The notes under the pieces: model-generated | What the model was told of the DNA's origin: nothing | What the model saw: the letters and a program-made list of their open reading frames with translations, nothing else | The model's database searches: none | Assembly (NCBI GenBank): GCA_937974625.1 | Contig: CALJVJ010000105.1 | Coordinates: 1-61,473 of the forward strand | Reading direction: 5' to 3' | Length of the DNA stretch: 61,473 nt | Origin: an uncultured Saprospiraceae bacterium | GTDB lineage: Bacteria > Bacteroidota > Bacteroidia > Chitinophagales > Saprospiraceae | Made by a program: the position numbers and the translations under genes | Shown: one piece after another, positions 25,132-33,618 of the stretch | Layout: the number at the start of each line of letters is the position of its first letter | Position numbering within the stretch: the stretch's first letter is position 1

Positions 25132-25998
25132 CTATGAGGATTTGTAAGGGTATACTTTAATTTGATTAGTTTGCTGGTCGTATAATTCTTCTTTCTTTTC
25201 TTCGAGTAATTTTATTTTTCTCCTATGCAAAATCACTTTTGCAGCTTGGTCTTCAATGTAAGATAATGGAGCAATGGCTTTTCTATTCACCAATTCCAAT
25301 AATCGGAAAAAGTATACAAAGTCATTATCTTGAATGGTAAAAGCTTTTCTACCGCCAACATTATTACTCGTAATAGTTCCTTTAGGTAACTCTTTTGCTA
25401 GCACCTCTACTTTATACCAAATACTATCTGCTAAAAGATATTCCGTCGCATTGGTATTGCAAAGGTCTAATAATTTTTGATGGTTTTCAGTTTTATTCGC
25501 TTGCCAAAGATTTCTAATCTCAGAAAGATTAGCTGCATCTTGTGGAATTTTAATAAAATTGCAACGAATAATGGGCGCATCTAATTGGTATTGCTCTTTA
25601 TTTTTTTCGTAAAATTCGTTTAATTCTCGTTTTGTAATAATGGAATCTAATTCTTGTTCCACTAAAGTTTGTTCATAAGTATATTGAACTAAAGAAGCTC
25701 GGTAGTCCCGAACAAGTTCATCAATATTTAAATCTTTCGGAATGTTTTTTTCAGCTTCCTGCATTAACAAACTTTTTCTCACCCAGCGTTCAACATAGGC
25801 ATTGATAATTAAAACGCTATCTTCCGCAGGAGAATCTTCTGCAAACATGCCATCTAATTCCGATAAATATAGAGATTTGTTTTGAACGGTCGCTAATATA
25901 ACATCTGATGCTTCTTCGGAGGAAGGAGTTGCCTGACAAGCAAAAAGAAAAATGCTTGTGATAGATAAAAGCCAAGCGCTAATCCGGTTTAGCGACAT
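25132..25998 (-). CDS. SurA N-domain-like lipoprotein without clear PPIase site
   Basis: 288 residues. The lipoprotein signal ends IFLFAC (Cys21). The mature protein has the helical SurA/PrsA-type chaperone pattern (ATVQNKSLYLSELDGMFAED, INAYVERWVRKSLLMQEAEK), then a region where a parvulin domain would sit (RCNFIKIP onward). The glycine-rich PpiC motif is not recognisable there, so isomerase activity is doubtful. It lies between two PPIases on the same strand, which supports a shared role in outer-membrane protein biogenesis. It may be a chaperone-only partner. Confidence 0.82.
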   Translation of the reverse strand: MSLNRISAWLLSITSIFLFACQATPSSEEASDVILATVQNKSLYLSELDGMFAEDSPAEDSVLIINAYVERWVRKSLLMQEAEKNIPKDLNIDELVRDYRASLVQYTYEQTLVEQELDSIITKRELNEFYEKNKEQYQLDAPIIRCNFIKIPQDAANLSEIRNLWQANKTENHQKLLDLCNTNATEYLLADSIWYKVEVLAKELPKGTITSNNVGGRKAFTIQDNDFVYFFRLLELVNRKAIAPLSYIEDQAAKVILHRRKIKLLEEKKEELYDQQTNQIKVYPYKSS

Positions 25999-26062
25999 TT
26001 GTTTATAGGTTGTAATGAATGATTTAAACCTTGATGGGTGGTAAGAGGCTCATTTTGTGAAA

Positions 26063-26196
26063 ATTTATCTTCGTAACGTTTTAATGATTTAGTGAATGAT
26101 TGTTATATTGTTTGATGGTTATTTTTATTGTAAAACTAAGGTGTAACAATAACAATTAAACAATTCTCACTAAGATATTTAGTTACGAAGATAAAT
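26063..26196. repeat. Intergenic inverted repeat, 15-bp arms
   Basis: ATTTATCTTCGTAAC (26063-26077) and its exact complement (26182-26196) enclose 104 bases of A+T-rich sequence that contains smaller partial inverted repeats (ATTGTTT / AAACAAT). It fills the 238-base gap between the middle and upstream PPIase-type genes. Function unknown: a leader fold, an attenuator or a remnant mobile element. Confidence 0.55.
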
Positions 26197-26236
26197 CTAC
26201 ATTTAAAGCTTTTACACAACCCAAAAGATTACAATT

Positions 26237-28192
26237 TTATCTCTTAATCAAGCTTTTAAAAACTTTCTTATTCGTTTGTATTTTATAAGCTTTCTTTAAT
26301 TCTGTTAACCATTGTTTCTCTAAGAAATCTTGATAATCTGCCACAACATATCCTCTAGCCTCACTTAGTTTCTTAGCCGTAGGTTCTAAGATTTGCTCCA
26401 CTTTCATAAAGGTAATTTGCTTATTCTTTCTATCCATCTCCATTTTAGAAAGTGTTCCTGCTTTCCAATCAAGCGCATCGATTTGCTTATTCCTGCCTCG
26501 TTCTGTGGTAGTTGCTTGATGCAAAACTGGTTCTTTTCCATTTTTATTATACTTCGCCAAAACAGCCTCAGGTGCATTTTTTTCAACAAAGCTTCCAATC
26601 TTATCGGATATATGAGCCGCATCATTTAGCGTATAAGTACTAACCACAGCTCTTTTTCCCCACTTGTACTTATTTTTATTTTTATTGTAAAAACTTCTTA
26701 AACCAGTGGTATCTTGAGAGGCTTTGTCCCACACTTCCTTCTTCGTTATTTCAAATAATAAAATACCTTCTTCATATTCTCGCATTAATGCTTTGAAATC
26801 TGGATATTTAGCTTCTAAATTTCTTTCTTCATATTTTAAGGCTGTTTCTGTAACGTAATCATTATACAAAGTAGTCAGGGCATCCACAACGGTACCTGTT
26901 CTAGCTAATTGCATTCTTTTTCTAGATTCTTTTTCTAAATATTTAGTAAAATCTCCTAGAGTATGTCGGTCTTTACCTAAAGCGAAAATAACTTCATTCA
27001 TATTTTCGGTTGGTGCCTTCCAACGATAAGTTAGAAATTCTTTATCTAGTTTTGAGCCAAATTTACTAATCGTCCCATTCATCGCTTTGAAGCCATTTTC
27101 TGTTTTGATTTGATTAACCATAGCATCTTTCGCTAAATTAAAACGGCTATCTTTTTGAATTTTAGCTTTTAACCGAGCTTTAGCTTGGTCGTAGGCAGGA
27201 ATTGGTTTACTGCTTATACGCTTAATTATATGGTAGCCAGCCAAAGATTTGATTGGTTTAGAATAGGTATCATCTTTGGTCAATGCAAAAGCAGCATCTT
27301 CAAAAGCTTTCTCATACTTACTAATACCAAAGAAACCAACATAGCCTCCTTTTGCCGCTGTCTTTTTATCAGCAGAATAAATCTTTGCTAACTCTTCAAA
27401 TTTCTGCCCATTTTCTAATAATTGGTAGATGCTATCAATAGTAGGTTTAGGATTTTGAGATTTATGTCGAATTAAAATATGAGCCGCTTCCATTTCTCCT
27501 CTAGCTGGTCTGACATTATCTACGCGAACTATATGGTAACCAATTGGTGTTCTGACAGGATTAGAATACTGCCCTTTCTTTAAATTGTAAGCAGCGGTTT
27601 CAAAATCATAAAAACCATTAGGGAAAGGAGATGTGAAGTATCCTAAACTTCCATTATTGCTTGTAGCAGATTTATCATCTGACAAAGATTTAGCTACTTT
27701 AACAAAATCAGAACCGCCATCTAACTTACTTTTAATTTGCATGATTCTTTTGTAAGATATGGCAGTATCTTGTGGCGTAGGGTTTTTCTTTAAAGCTACC
27801 ATGATATGGCTAACACTGACATCTTTCAAAGAACGGTCATAAGCTTCTTTGATTAATTTTTCCGTTACCTCTTTATCCAATAAATAAGAATCGGCTAGTT
27901 GTTTTCTATATCCTCCTAATTCTTTTTGCAAAGCAGGAATAGTATCTAAGCGCATATCTTTCGCTCGCTGCACTTTTAATTTAAACTTAGTGTATAAATC
28001 TAAATATTCTTCTAAAGACGCTTTAGAAAAATCAGCTTTATCCCGATTCGTTTTAGAATAGATGTATAAAAATTCGGAAGCGTGAACTGGATTATTTTTA
28101 ACGGTAAAAAGTACTGGGTCCTCGTTTTGAGCATTGATACCTAATGGTAAAAACAAAGCGACAAAAAGGAATAATACAAACTGCTTTATCAT
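26237..28192 (-). CDS. Large PpiC-type peptidyl-prolyl isomerase
   Basis: 651 residues, exported (signal peptide to about residue 21, FLFVALFLPLGINA). After an N-terminal helical region come two parvulin domains: about 125-228 (VSHIMVALKKNP, GSLGYFTSPFPNGFYDFETA, GYHIVRVDNVRP) and about 232-332 (AAHILIRHKSQNPKP, GGYVGFFGISKYEKAFEDAA, GYHIIKRISSKP). The C-terminal 300 residues are helical and may hold client proteins. It is the largest of three neighbouring SurA/PpiC genes. Separation by the inverted-repeat gap suggests it can be transcribed separately from the other two. Confidence 0.93.
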   Translation of the reverse strand: MIKQFVLFLFVALFLPLGINAQNEDPVLFTVKNNPVHASEFLYIYSKTNRDKADFSKASLEEYLDLYTKFKLKVQRAKDMRLDTIPALQKELGGYRKQLADSYLLDKEVTEKLIKEAYDRSLKDVSVSHIMVALKKNPTPQDTAISYKRIMQIKSKLDGGSDFVKVAKSLSDDKSATSNNGSLGYFTSPFPNGFYDFETAAYNLKKGQYSNPVRTPIGYHIVRVDNVRPARGEMEAAHILIRHKSQNPKPTIDSIYQLLENGQKFEELAKIYSADKKTAAKGGYVGFFGISKYEKAFEDAAFALTKDDTYSKPIKSLAGYHIIKRISSKPIPAYDQAKARLKAKIQKDSRFNLAKDAMVNQIKTENGFKAMNGTISKFGSKLDKEFLTYRWKAPTENMNEVIFALGKDRHTLGDFTKYLEKESRKRMQLARTGTVVDALTTLYNDYVTETALKYEERNLEAKYPDFKALMREYEEGILLFEITKKEVWDKASQDTTGLRSFYNKNKNKYKWGKRAVVSTYTLNDAAHISDKIGSFVEKNAPEAVLAKYNKNGKEPVLHQATTTERGRNKQIDALDWKAGTLSKMEMDRKNKQITFMKVEQILEPTAKKLSEARGYVVADYQDFLEKQWLTELKKAYKIQTNKKVFKSLIKR

Positions 28193-28276
28193 CTGAAAAT
28201 AATATTAAAATATAAAGTCCTTATTATGATTCAACAATGTAGACGTAAAAGTAAAAACGCCATTTCATAAGGGACA

Positions 28277-28284
28277 CAAAATTA
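28277..28284 (-). promoter_or_regulatory. Putative -7 box of the large PPIase gene
   Basis: The minus strand reads TAATTTTG, 85 bases before the start at 28192. No properly spaced -33 seen. Confidence 0.35.
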
Positions 28285-28351
28285 GCAAAATATACGTGCA
28301 AAGGTCTTGTAAATCTATGCTTCACACTAACTTTAAAGTATCTTTAACAGG

Positions 28352-30817
28352 TTAGTTCCTAAAATAGATGCGTTTTACCCGATTTGAAACGCTTGTAAAC
28401 ACTTCATAAGGGATTGTCTCAAGGCAATTCGCCAAATCTACGACAGAAGGGGACTCGCCAAAAATGATAACTTCGTCTCCTATTTGCGCATTTGGAATAT
28501 AAGTGACATCAATCATACACATATCCATACAAACATTGCCTATAATAGGCGCCTGCTTTCCTTGTACGGAAACGGTATAATTTCCGTTTCCTGTTTTTCT
28601 AGCTAATCCGTCTGCATAACCAATATTTATAGTAGCAATTTTTTTAGCTTGTTCAAATTTGCCACTTCGATTATAACCGACGGTATCGGTATGCTGAACT
28701 TGTTTAATTTGGGAAATCGTCGCTTTTAAAGTATTGACGACCTTGAGTTGCTTTTGTACAATTTCGCTTCCATCAATACCATAAAGTCCTATTCCCAAAC
28801 GAACCATTTCAAACTGGTATTGTGAAAAACGAAGGATTCCGCTAGAATTTAGAATATGACGTTTTGGTCGGTAGGTCAGACTTTTACAAATTTGCTCGTA
28901 CATTTCTAAAAAATGAGCAACTTGTGATTGGGTAAAATCATCGTGTTCTTCCATATCGCTTGCCGCCAAATGGGAGAAAATTGTTTTGATGACAAGATTA
29001 GGGTTTTGTTTTAGGATATTAAATAAAGTAGCTACCTGTTCTTTTTCAAACCCCAAACGATGCATCCCCGTGTCTAATTTTAAATGAATGGCAAAAGGAG
29101 GAGTACTTGGAAGATATGCGATTAATTGTTGTAATAAATCTAAACTGTAAATTTCTGGTTCCAATTGATACCGAATCAACGCTTCAAAACTTGCTGCCTC
29201 GGGATTTAAAACAATAATAGGCAATTGTATTCCTGCCTTTCGCAATTCGACGCCTTCATCCGCATACGCCACTGCTAAATAATCTACTTTATAGAACGCT
29301 AGAATTTTCGCTACTTCGATGGCACCACTACCGTATGCAGAAGCCTTTACCATTGCAATTAATTGCGTATCTGGTTTTAGATATTTACCATATACTTTTA
29401 AATTATACGCAATCGCGCTCAAATCTACCTCTAGAACTGTTTTGTGTACTTTTTCTGCAAAGCGATTGACTATTTTTTCAAACTTAAAAATTCTTGCGCC
29501 TTTTAATAACACGATATTATTTTGAAAAGCATTAGCGGAAAAGGATGCTAAAAAAGCATTCGTGCTTTTATAAAAGCTAGCTAAAAAAGAAGTGGGCAAA
29601 TATTTTTTAATCGCTTGAATTTCGGAACCTATAGCCACTAAGGCATGGACTTTTTTAGTGGTGATTAATTGAGCTACTTTTTCATATAAATCATTGCGCT
29701 TTAGTCCACTTTGTAATATATCAGAAAGAAAAAGGACGAGTTGTTTTTCTGTAGTTCTTTTAGTAGCGAAGTTTAGCGCCAACTCTAAAGAAGTTAAATC
29801 TGAATTATAACTATCGTTGATAATTGTGCACTTGTTAATACCCTCCTTGACCTCCAGACGCATGGAAACAGGTTCTAATGAGGACATCCGTTCTTGAATT
29901 TGCTCGGAAGACAATTTTAGCAGTAACATCGTTGCACAGCAATGAATAGCGTTTTCAATAGAGGCTTGGTCTGTAAACGGAATGATAAAAGAGAAGGATT
30001 TATTCTTAAACTGAACTTTTATAGTTGTTTTACTTACTGTTTTTTGAATAGCTAAAATTTGTAAATCTGCTTTTTGCTTAGTAGACCAAGTAAATAATTT
30101 TTGTTGCTTATTTTTTTGAAAAAAAGAATCAACTAATGAATTGTCTCGACTATAAATAATCGTTTTTGCCTTCTTAAATAGTTTTAGTTTTTCCTTTATT
30201 TTCTCTTTTTGAGAAACAAATCCTTCACTGTGCGCTGCACCAATATTTGTAAAAATCCCAATCGTACAATCAATAACCTTGGCAATTTTTTTCATTTCTT
30301 TTGGCTGCGAAATACCCGCTTCAAAAATGCCTAGATTATGATTTGAGTTCAATTGCCATACAGATAAGGGTACCCCAATTTGTGAGTTATAACTTCCAGG
30401 ATTCCTAGCAATTTGAAAATTCGGATTCAATAATTGAAAAAGCCATTCTTTGATAATGGTTTTACCATTACTTCCCGTAATCCCAATAATGGGCAGGTTA
30501 AATCGCTGTCGATGAAAAGTGGCTAATTGCTGTAGTGCTTTGACACTATTCCTAACTAAAATAAAATTAGCAGCAGGGTATTTCTTTAGGTCAATTTTTT
30601 GAGTTACAATAAAGTTTTTAACCCCCTGTCCATATAATTCTCCAATAAAATGATGTCCATTTTGACGATTACTCTTAAAAGCAAAAAAAAGTGTGCGCGT
30701 AGGAAAAACTAAATGACGGGAATCAAAAAGTAGCCGTTCTATTTGGGTATCCAATAAAACTGTGTTCAATGAATTTCCATTGACAATTTCCAATATATGT
30801 TGAATGGAATAAGTCAT
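28352..30817 (-). CDS. murF/alr: Bifunctional MurF ligase - alanine racemase
   Basis: 821 residues, a fusion characteristic of many Bacteroidota. Residues 1-455 are MurF: ATP site GITGSNGKT (112-120), the carbamyl-Lys region NIGAAHSEGF, and INDSYNSDLTS in the C-terminal part. It adds D-Ala-D-Ala to UDP-MurNAc-tripeptide. Residues 458-821 are alanine racemase: VDLSAIAYNLKV, PLP lysine Lys491 in MVKASAYGSGA, the catalytic Tyr in VGYNRSGKF, and GNVCMDMCMIDVT. Together they make D-Ala and use D-Ala-D-Ala in peptidoglycan synthesis, which is a natural reason for the fusion. It follows purD after 47 bases on the same strand and may be co-transcribed with it. Confidence 0.97.
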   Translation of the reverse strand: MTYSIQHILEIVNGNSLNTVLLDTQIERLLFDSRHLVFPTRTLFFAFKSNRQNGHHFIGELYGQGVKNFIVTQKIDLKKYPAANFILVRNSVKALQQLATFHRQRFNLPIIGITGSNGKTIIKEWLFQLLNPNFQIARNPGSYNSQIGVPLSVWQLNSNHNLGIFEAGISQPKEMKKIAKVIDCTIGIFTNIGAAHSEGFVSQKEKIKEKLKLFKKAKTIIYSRDNSLVDSFFQKNKQQKLFTWSTKQKADLQILAIQKTVSKTTIKVQFKNKSFSFIIPFTDQASIENAIHCCATMLLLKLSSEQIQERMSSLEPVSMRLEVKEGINKCTIINDSYNSDLTSLELALNFATKRTTEKQLVLFLSDILQSGLKRNDLYEKVAQLITTKKVHALVAIGSEIQAIKKYLPTSFLASFYKSTNAFLASFSANAFQNNIVLLKGARIFKFEKIVNRFAEKVHKTVLEVDLSAIAYNLKVYGKYLKPDTQLIAMVKASAYGSGAIEVAKILAFYKVDYLAVAYADEGVELRKAGIQLPIIVLNPEAASFEALIRYQLEPEIYSLDLLQQLIAYLPSTPPFAIHLKLDTGMHRLGFEKEQVATLFNILKQNPNLVIKTIFSHLAASDMEEHDDFTQSQVAHFLEMYEQICKSLTYRPKRHILNSSGILRFSQYQFEMVRLGIGLYGIDGSEIVQKQLKVVNTLKATISQIKQVQHTDTVGYNRSGKFEQAKKIATINIGYADGLARKTGNGNYTVSVQGKQAPIIGNVCMDMCMIDVTYIPNAQIGDEVIIFGESPSVVDLANCLETIPYEVFTSVSNRVKRIYFRN

Positions 30818-30864
30818 TCTTTCTAGTTATCAATCGTCAGCGCAACAAGTAACCAGCAACTGAA

Positions 30865-32133
30865 TTACAAATCAAATCCAATATCCGTTCTATAATTCTT
30901 TTTATCAAAATTAATCAAGGCAGCATTTTTATTAGAAATCGCTAATGCCGATTTAATATCATCGCCAAAAGAGGTAATCGCCAAAACGCGTCCGCCATTC
31001 GTTTGCACGATATTGTTTACCTGTTTGGTTCCTGCATGAAAAAGTAGACTATCTGTCACTTTCTCAAAACCTGTCATGGCTTTACCTTTTTCGTAAGTCT
31101 CCGGATAACCACCTGACACAAGCATAATAGTCGTTGCTGCTTTCTCAGAAATTTGAATGGTCTGTTCTCCTAAACGACCTTCTGCTAGCGCAACTAATAA
31201 TTCTAGTAAATCATTTTCTAGACGCGGCAAAACAACTTCCGTTTCAGGGTCTCCCATTCTGCAATTATATTCAATCACATATGGTTCGTTATCAACGCGA
31301 ATTAAACCAATAAAAACAAAACCTTTATACGCTAATTCATCTTCCGCAATCCCTTTTACGGTAGGGATAATAATTCGATCTGTTACTTTTTGCATCAACA
31401 CTTCATCGACAAAAGGAACTGGTGAAACCGCTCCCATACCTCCTGTATTCAAACCAGTGTCTCCTTCTCCAATTCGTTTATAATCTTTGGCAATTGGTAA
31501 AACTTGATAATCTTTACCATCGGTCAAAACAAAAACGGAAAATTCTATTCCATCCAAAAAGTCTTCTATCACTACTTTTTTACTAGCTGCCCCAAATTTT
31601 CCACCTAGCATCGCAGTAAGTTCCATTTTAGCTTCTGCTATATCATTCAAAATCAAAACCCCTTTTCCTGCAGCTAAACCATCTGCTTTTAAAACAACTG
31701 GTGGAGTTAATTGGTCAATATAAGCCAAGCCTTCTTGAAGCGTCGCTTGCGTAAATTCTCTATATCCTGCCGTAGGAATATTTCTTTTAGCCATAAAGGC
31801 TTTAGAAAACGCCTTGCTTCCTTCTAACTGCGCACCTTTGGCGGATGGTCCTATCACAGGGATTTCTTTTAGAGCAGCATCCTTTTTAAAAAAATCATAA
31901 ATCCCAGCTACTAATGGTGCTTCCGGACCGACGATAACCATGTTTATATCTTTATCAAGCGTTAATTTCTTAACTGCTTCAAAATCCATCGGGCTAATAT
32001 CGACATTTGTTCCATGCGCTTTTGTCCCTGCGTTACCTGGTGCGATATATAAATTTTTACAGCGTGGACTTTGATTAAGTTTCCAAGCAAAAGTGTGTTC
32101 TCTACCACCACTTCCTAGAATTAAAATATTCAT
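30865..32133 (-). CDS. purD: Phosphoribosylamine-glycine ligase
   Basis: 422 residues. It makes glycinamide ribonucleotide, the second step of purine synthesis. The N-domain begins MNILILGSGGREHTFAWKL; the ATP-grasp part contains PPVVLKADGLAAGKGV, EDFLDGIEFSVFVLTDGKDY and GLNTGGMGAVSPVPF; NCRMGDPETEVVLPRL is the metal-binding end of the ATP-grasp domain. Length is normal. It is the first gene of a pair with murF/alr, divergent from metF across 286 bases. No other pur gene is present in the window. Confidence 0.97.
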   Translation of the reverse strand: MNILILGSGGREHTFAWKLNQSPRCKNLYIAPGNAGTKAHGTNVDISPMDFEAVKKLTLDKDINMVIVGPEAPLVAGIYDFFKKDAALKEIPVIGPSAKGAQLEGSKAFSKAFMAKRNIPTAGYREFTQATLQEGLAYIDQLTPPVVLKADGLAAGKGVLILNDIAEAKMELTAMLGGKFGAASKKVVIEDFLDGIEFSVFVLTDGKDYQVLPIAKDYKRIGEGDTGLNTGGMGAVSPVPFVDEVLMQKVTDRIIIPTVKGIAEDELAYKGFVFIGLIRVDNEPYVIEYNCRMGDPETEVVLPRLENDLLELLVALAEGRLGEQTIQISEKAATTIMLVSGGYPETYEKGKAMTGFEKVTDSLLFHAGTKQVNNIVQTNGGRVLAITSFGDDIKSALAISNKNAALINFDKKNYRTDIGFDL

Positions 32134-32161
32134 TTGTAGATGTATTATTTAGAAGAAGTCG

Positions 32162-32169
32162 CAAAGATA
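32162..32169 (-). promoter_or_regulatory. Putative -7 box of purD
   Basis: The minus strand reads TATCTTTG, 29 bases before the start at 32133. Confidence 0.5.
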
Positions 32170-32351
32170 GTTTAGAAGAATGAGGGATGAAGTAAAAAAC
32201 AAAGTAATTTAGAAGATTGGGGAATATTTTTTTGAAAAAGGAATTACTTAAGAATTGAAACATTAAGAGAAATATACCTTATGAATATAGACCTGTTTAC
32301 CGTAATGCTTTTTCTTGACCTTAATCGGATATTTCGAATAAAGCAATTTCT

Positions 32352-32359
32352 TACCTTTG
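32352..32359 (+). promoter_or_regulatory. Putative -7 box of metF
   Basis: TACCTTTG, 61 bases before the ATG at 32420. No TTTG at the standard 19-21-base distance. Confidence 0.45.
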
Positions 32360-32419
32360 CAGGCTAACTGTAGGCTAAATTTCAAAAATCAGAACTGAAT
32401 GTTTTGAGAAAAAATTATT

Positions 32420-33376
32420 ATGAAAGTAACAGACTATTTTGATAACGCCAATGGTAATACCTTAATCTCATTTGAAGTACTACCACCGTTGAAAGGCGGA
32501 AGTATGAAAGCGATTTTTGATACGCTTGACCCCTTAATGGAATTTAAGCCACCTTTCATTGATGTGACTTATCACCGTGAGGAGTTTATTTATGTGAAAA
32601 AGAAAACGGGTTATTACGAAAAAACAGCCATTCGCAAACGCCCAGGAACTGTTGGGATTTGTGCGGCTATTATGCACCGATATGGCGTAGATGCAGTTCC
32701 TCATTTAATCTGTGGAGGTTTTACCAAAGAAGAAACAGAGAATGTTTTAATTGATTTAAATTTTCTAGACATAAATAATGTGTTGGCTTTGCGAGGAGAC
32801 GCTAGAAAATTTGATGGAAAATTTATTCCTGAAAAAGATGGTCATGGCTATGCTTTGGATATGGTCAAGCAAATTCAAGACATGAACAATGGAAAATATC
32901 TGGACGATAATATTGAAAATGGTGAAAAGACTAATTTCTGTATAGGAATAGCTGGCTATCCAGAAAAACATTTTGAGGCACCGAATCTGGAAAGTGATTT
33001 AGATTTTGCTAAGCAAAAAGTAGATGCAGGAGCCAATTACATTGTGACCCAGATGTTTTTTGATAACAAATATTATTTCGAATTTGTAGATAGATGTCGT
33101 GAAATGGGTATCAATGTACCCATTGTACCAGGTTTAAAGCCTTTGACAAAAAAATATCAATTGAATTCCATTCCAAGATTATTTCACTTGGATTTACCTC
33201 AGGATTTAGCCGCTGCTATTTCAAGTGCTAAAGATGCCAAAGCTAGAAAAGAAGTAGGTATCGAATGGTGTATCAAACAATCCAAAGAATTAAAAGCTAA
33301 AGGTGCGCCTTGTTTGCACTATTATACGATGGGAGATGTAGATACCATTAAGCGAATTGTAGAGAAAGTTTATTAA
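32420..33376 (+). CDS. metF: Methylenetetrahydrofolate reductase
   Basis: 318 residues, a single TIM-barrel FAD enzyme of the MetF type. It reduces 5,10-methylene-THF to 5-methyl-THF for methionine synthesis. Visible blocks: ISFEVLPPLKGGS with the catalytic Glu, FIDVTYHRE, PHLICGGFTKEE, LALRGDARK (the LRGD motif that binds FAD), YPEKHFEAPN, GANYIVTQMFFDN and VPIVPGLKPL. It ends LHYYTMGD as expected for the family. It is a single-gene unit closed by a hairpin at 33426-33461. Confidence 0.97.
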   Translation: MKVTDYFDNANGNTLISFEVLPPLKGGSMKAIFDTLDPLMEFKPPFIDVTYHREEFIYVKKKTGYYEKTAIRKRPGTVGICAAIMHRYGVDAVPHLICGGFTKEETENVLIDLNFLDINNVLALRGDARKFDGKFIPEKDGHGYALDMVKQIQDMNNGKYLDDNIENGEKTNFCIGIAGYPEKHFEAPNLESDLDFAKQKVDAGANYIVTQMFFDNKYYFEFVDRCREMGINVPIVPGLKPLTKKYQLNSIPRLFHLDLPQDLAAAISSAKDAKARKEVGIEWCIKQSKELKAKGAPCLHYYTMGDVDTIKRIVEKVY

Positions 33377-33425
33377 TGAAATAAATTACTTTAGCATTCA
33401 GACCAGCATAAAACATATATTATTG

Positions 33426-33461
33426 AAATAGCCCAGTCGTCAATTGATGATTGGGCTATTT
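33426..33461 (+). terminator. Intrinsic terminator after metF
   Basis: A 16-bp stem (33426-33441 with 33446-33461; ten outer pairs perfect, two G.U pairs inside) with loop AATT and T residues after it. Confidence 0.85.
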
Positions 33462-33510
33462 TAATTATCTTGCATCTGTAAAACAGGTATTAGTAGGTGA
33501 TTAGGAGCTT

Positions 33511-33556
33511 TGAAAAAATAAATTCACCTTTTTTCAAATAGTAAATTTATTTTTCA
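33511..33556. repeat. Dispersed inverted-repeat element, copy 3 (short)
   Basis: TGAAAAAATAAATTCACCT (33511-33529) and AGTAAATTTATTTTTCA (33540-33556) match the arms of copies 1 and 2; only about 10 bases separate them. It lies between metF and the M14 peptidase gene. Confidence 0.6.
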
Positions 33557-33618
33557 TCACTACTAAATCTGTAATTCTTAATTAAAAACAGACAACAGTC
33601 TGTATTATTTTTTAAGTC

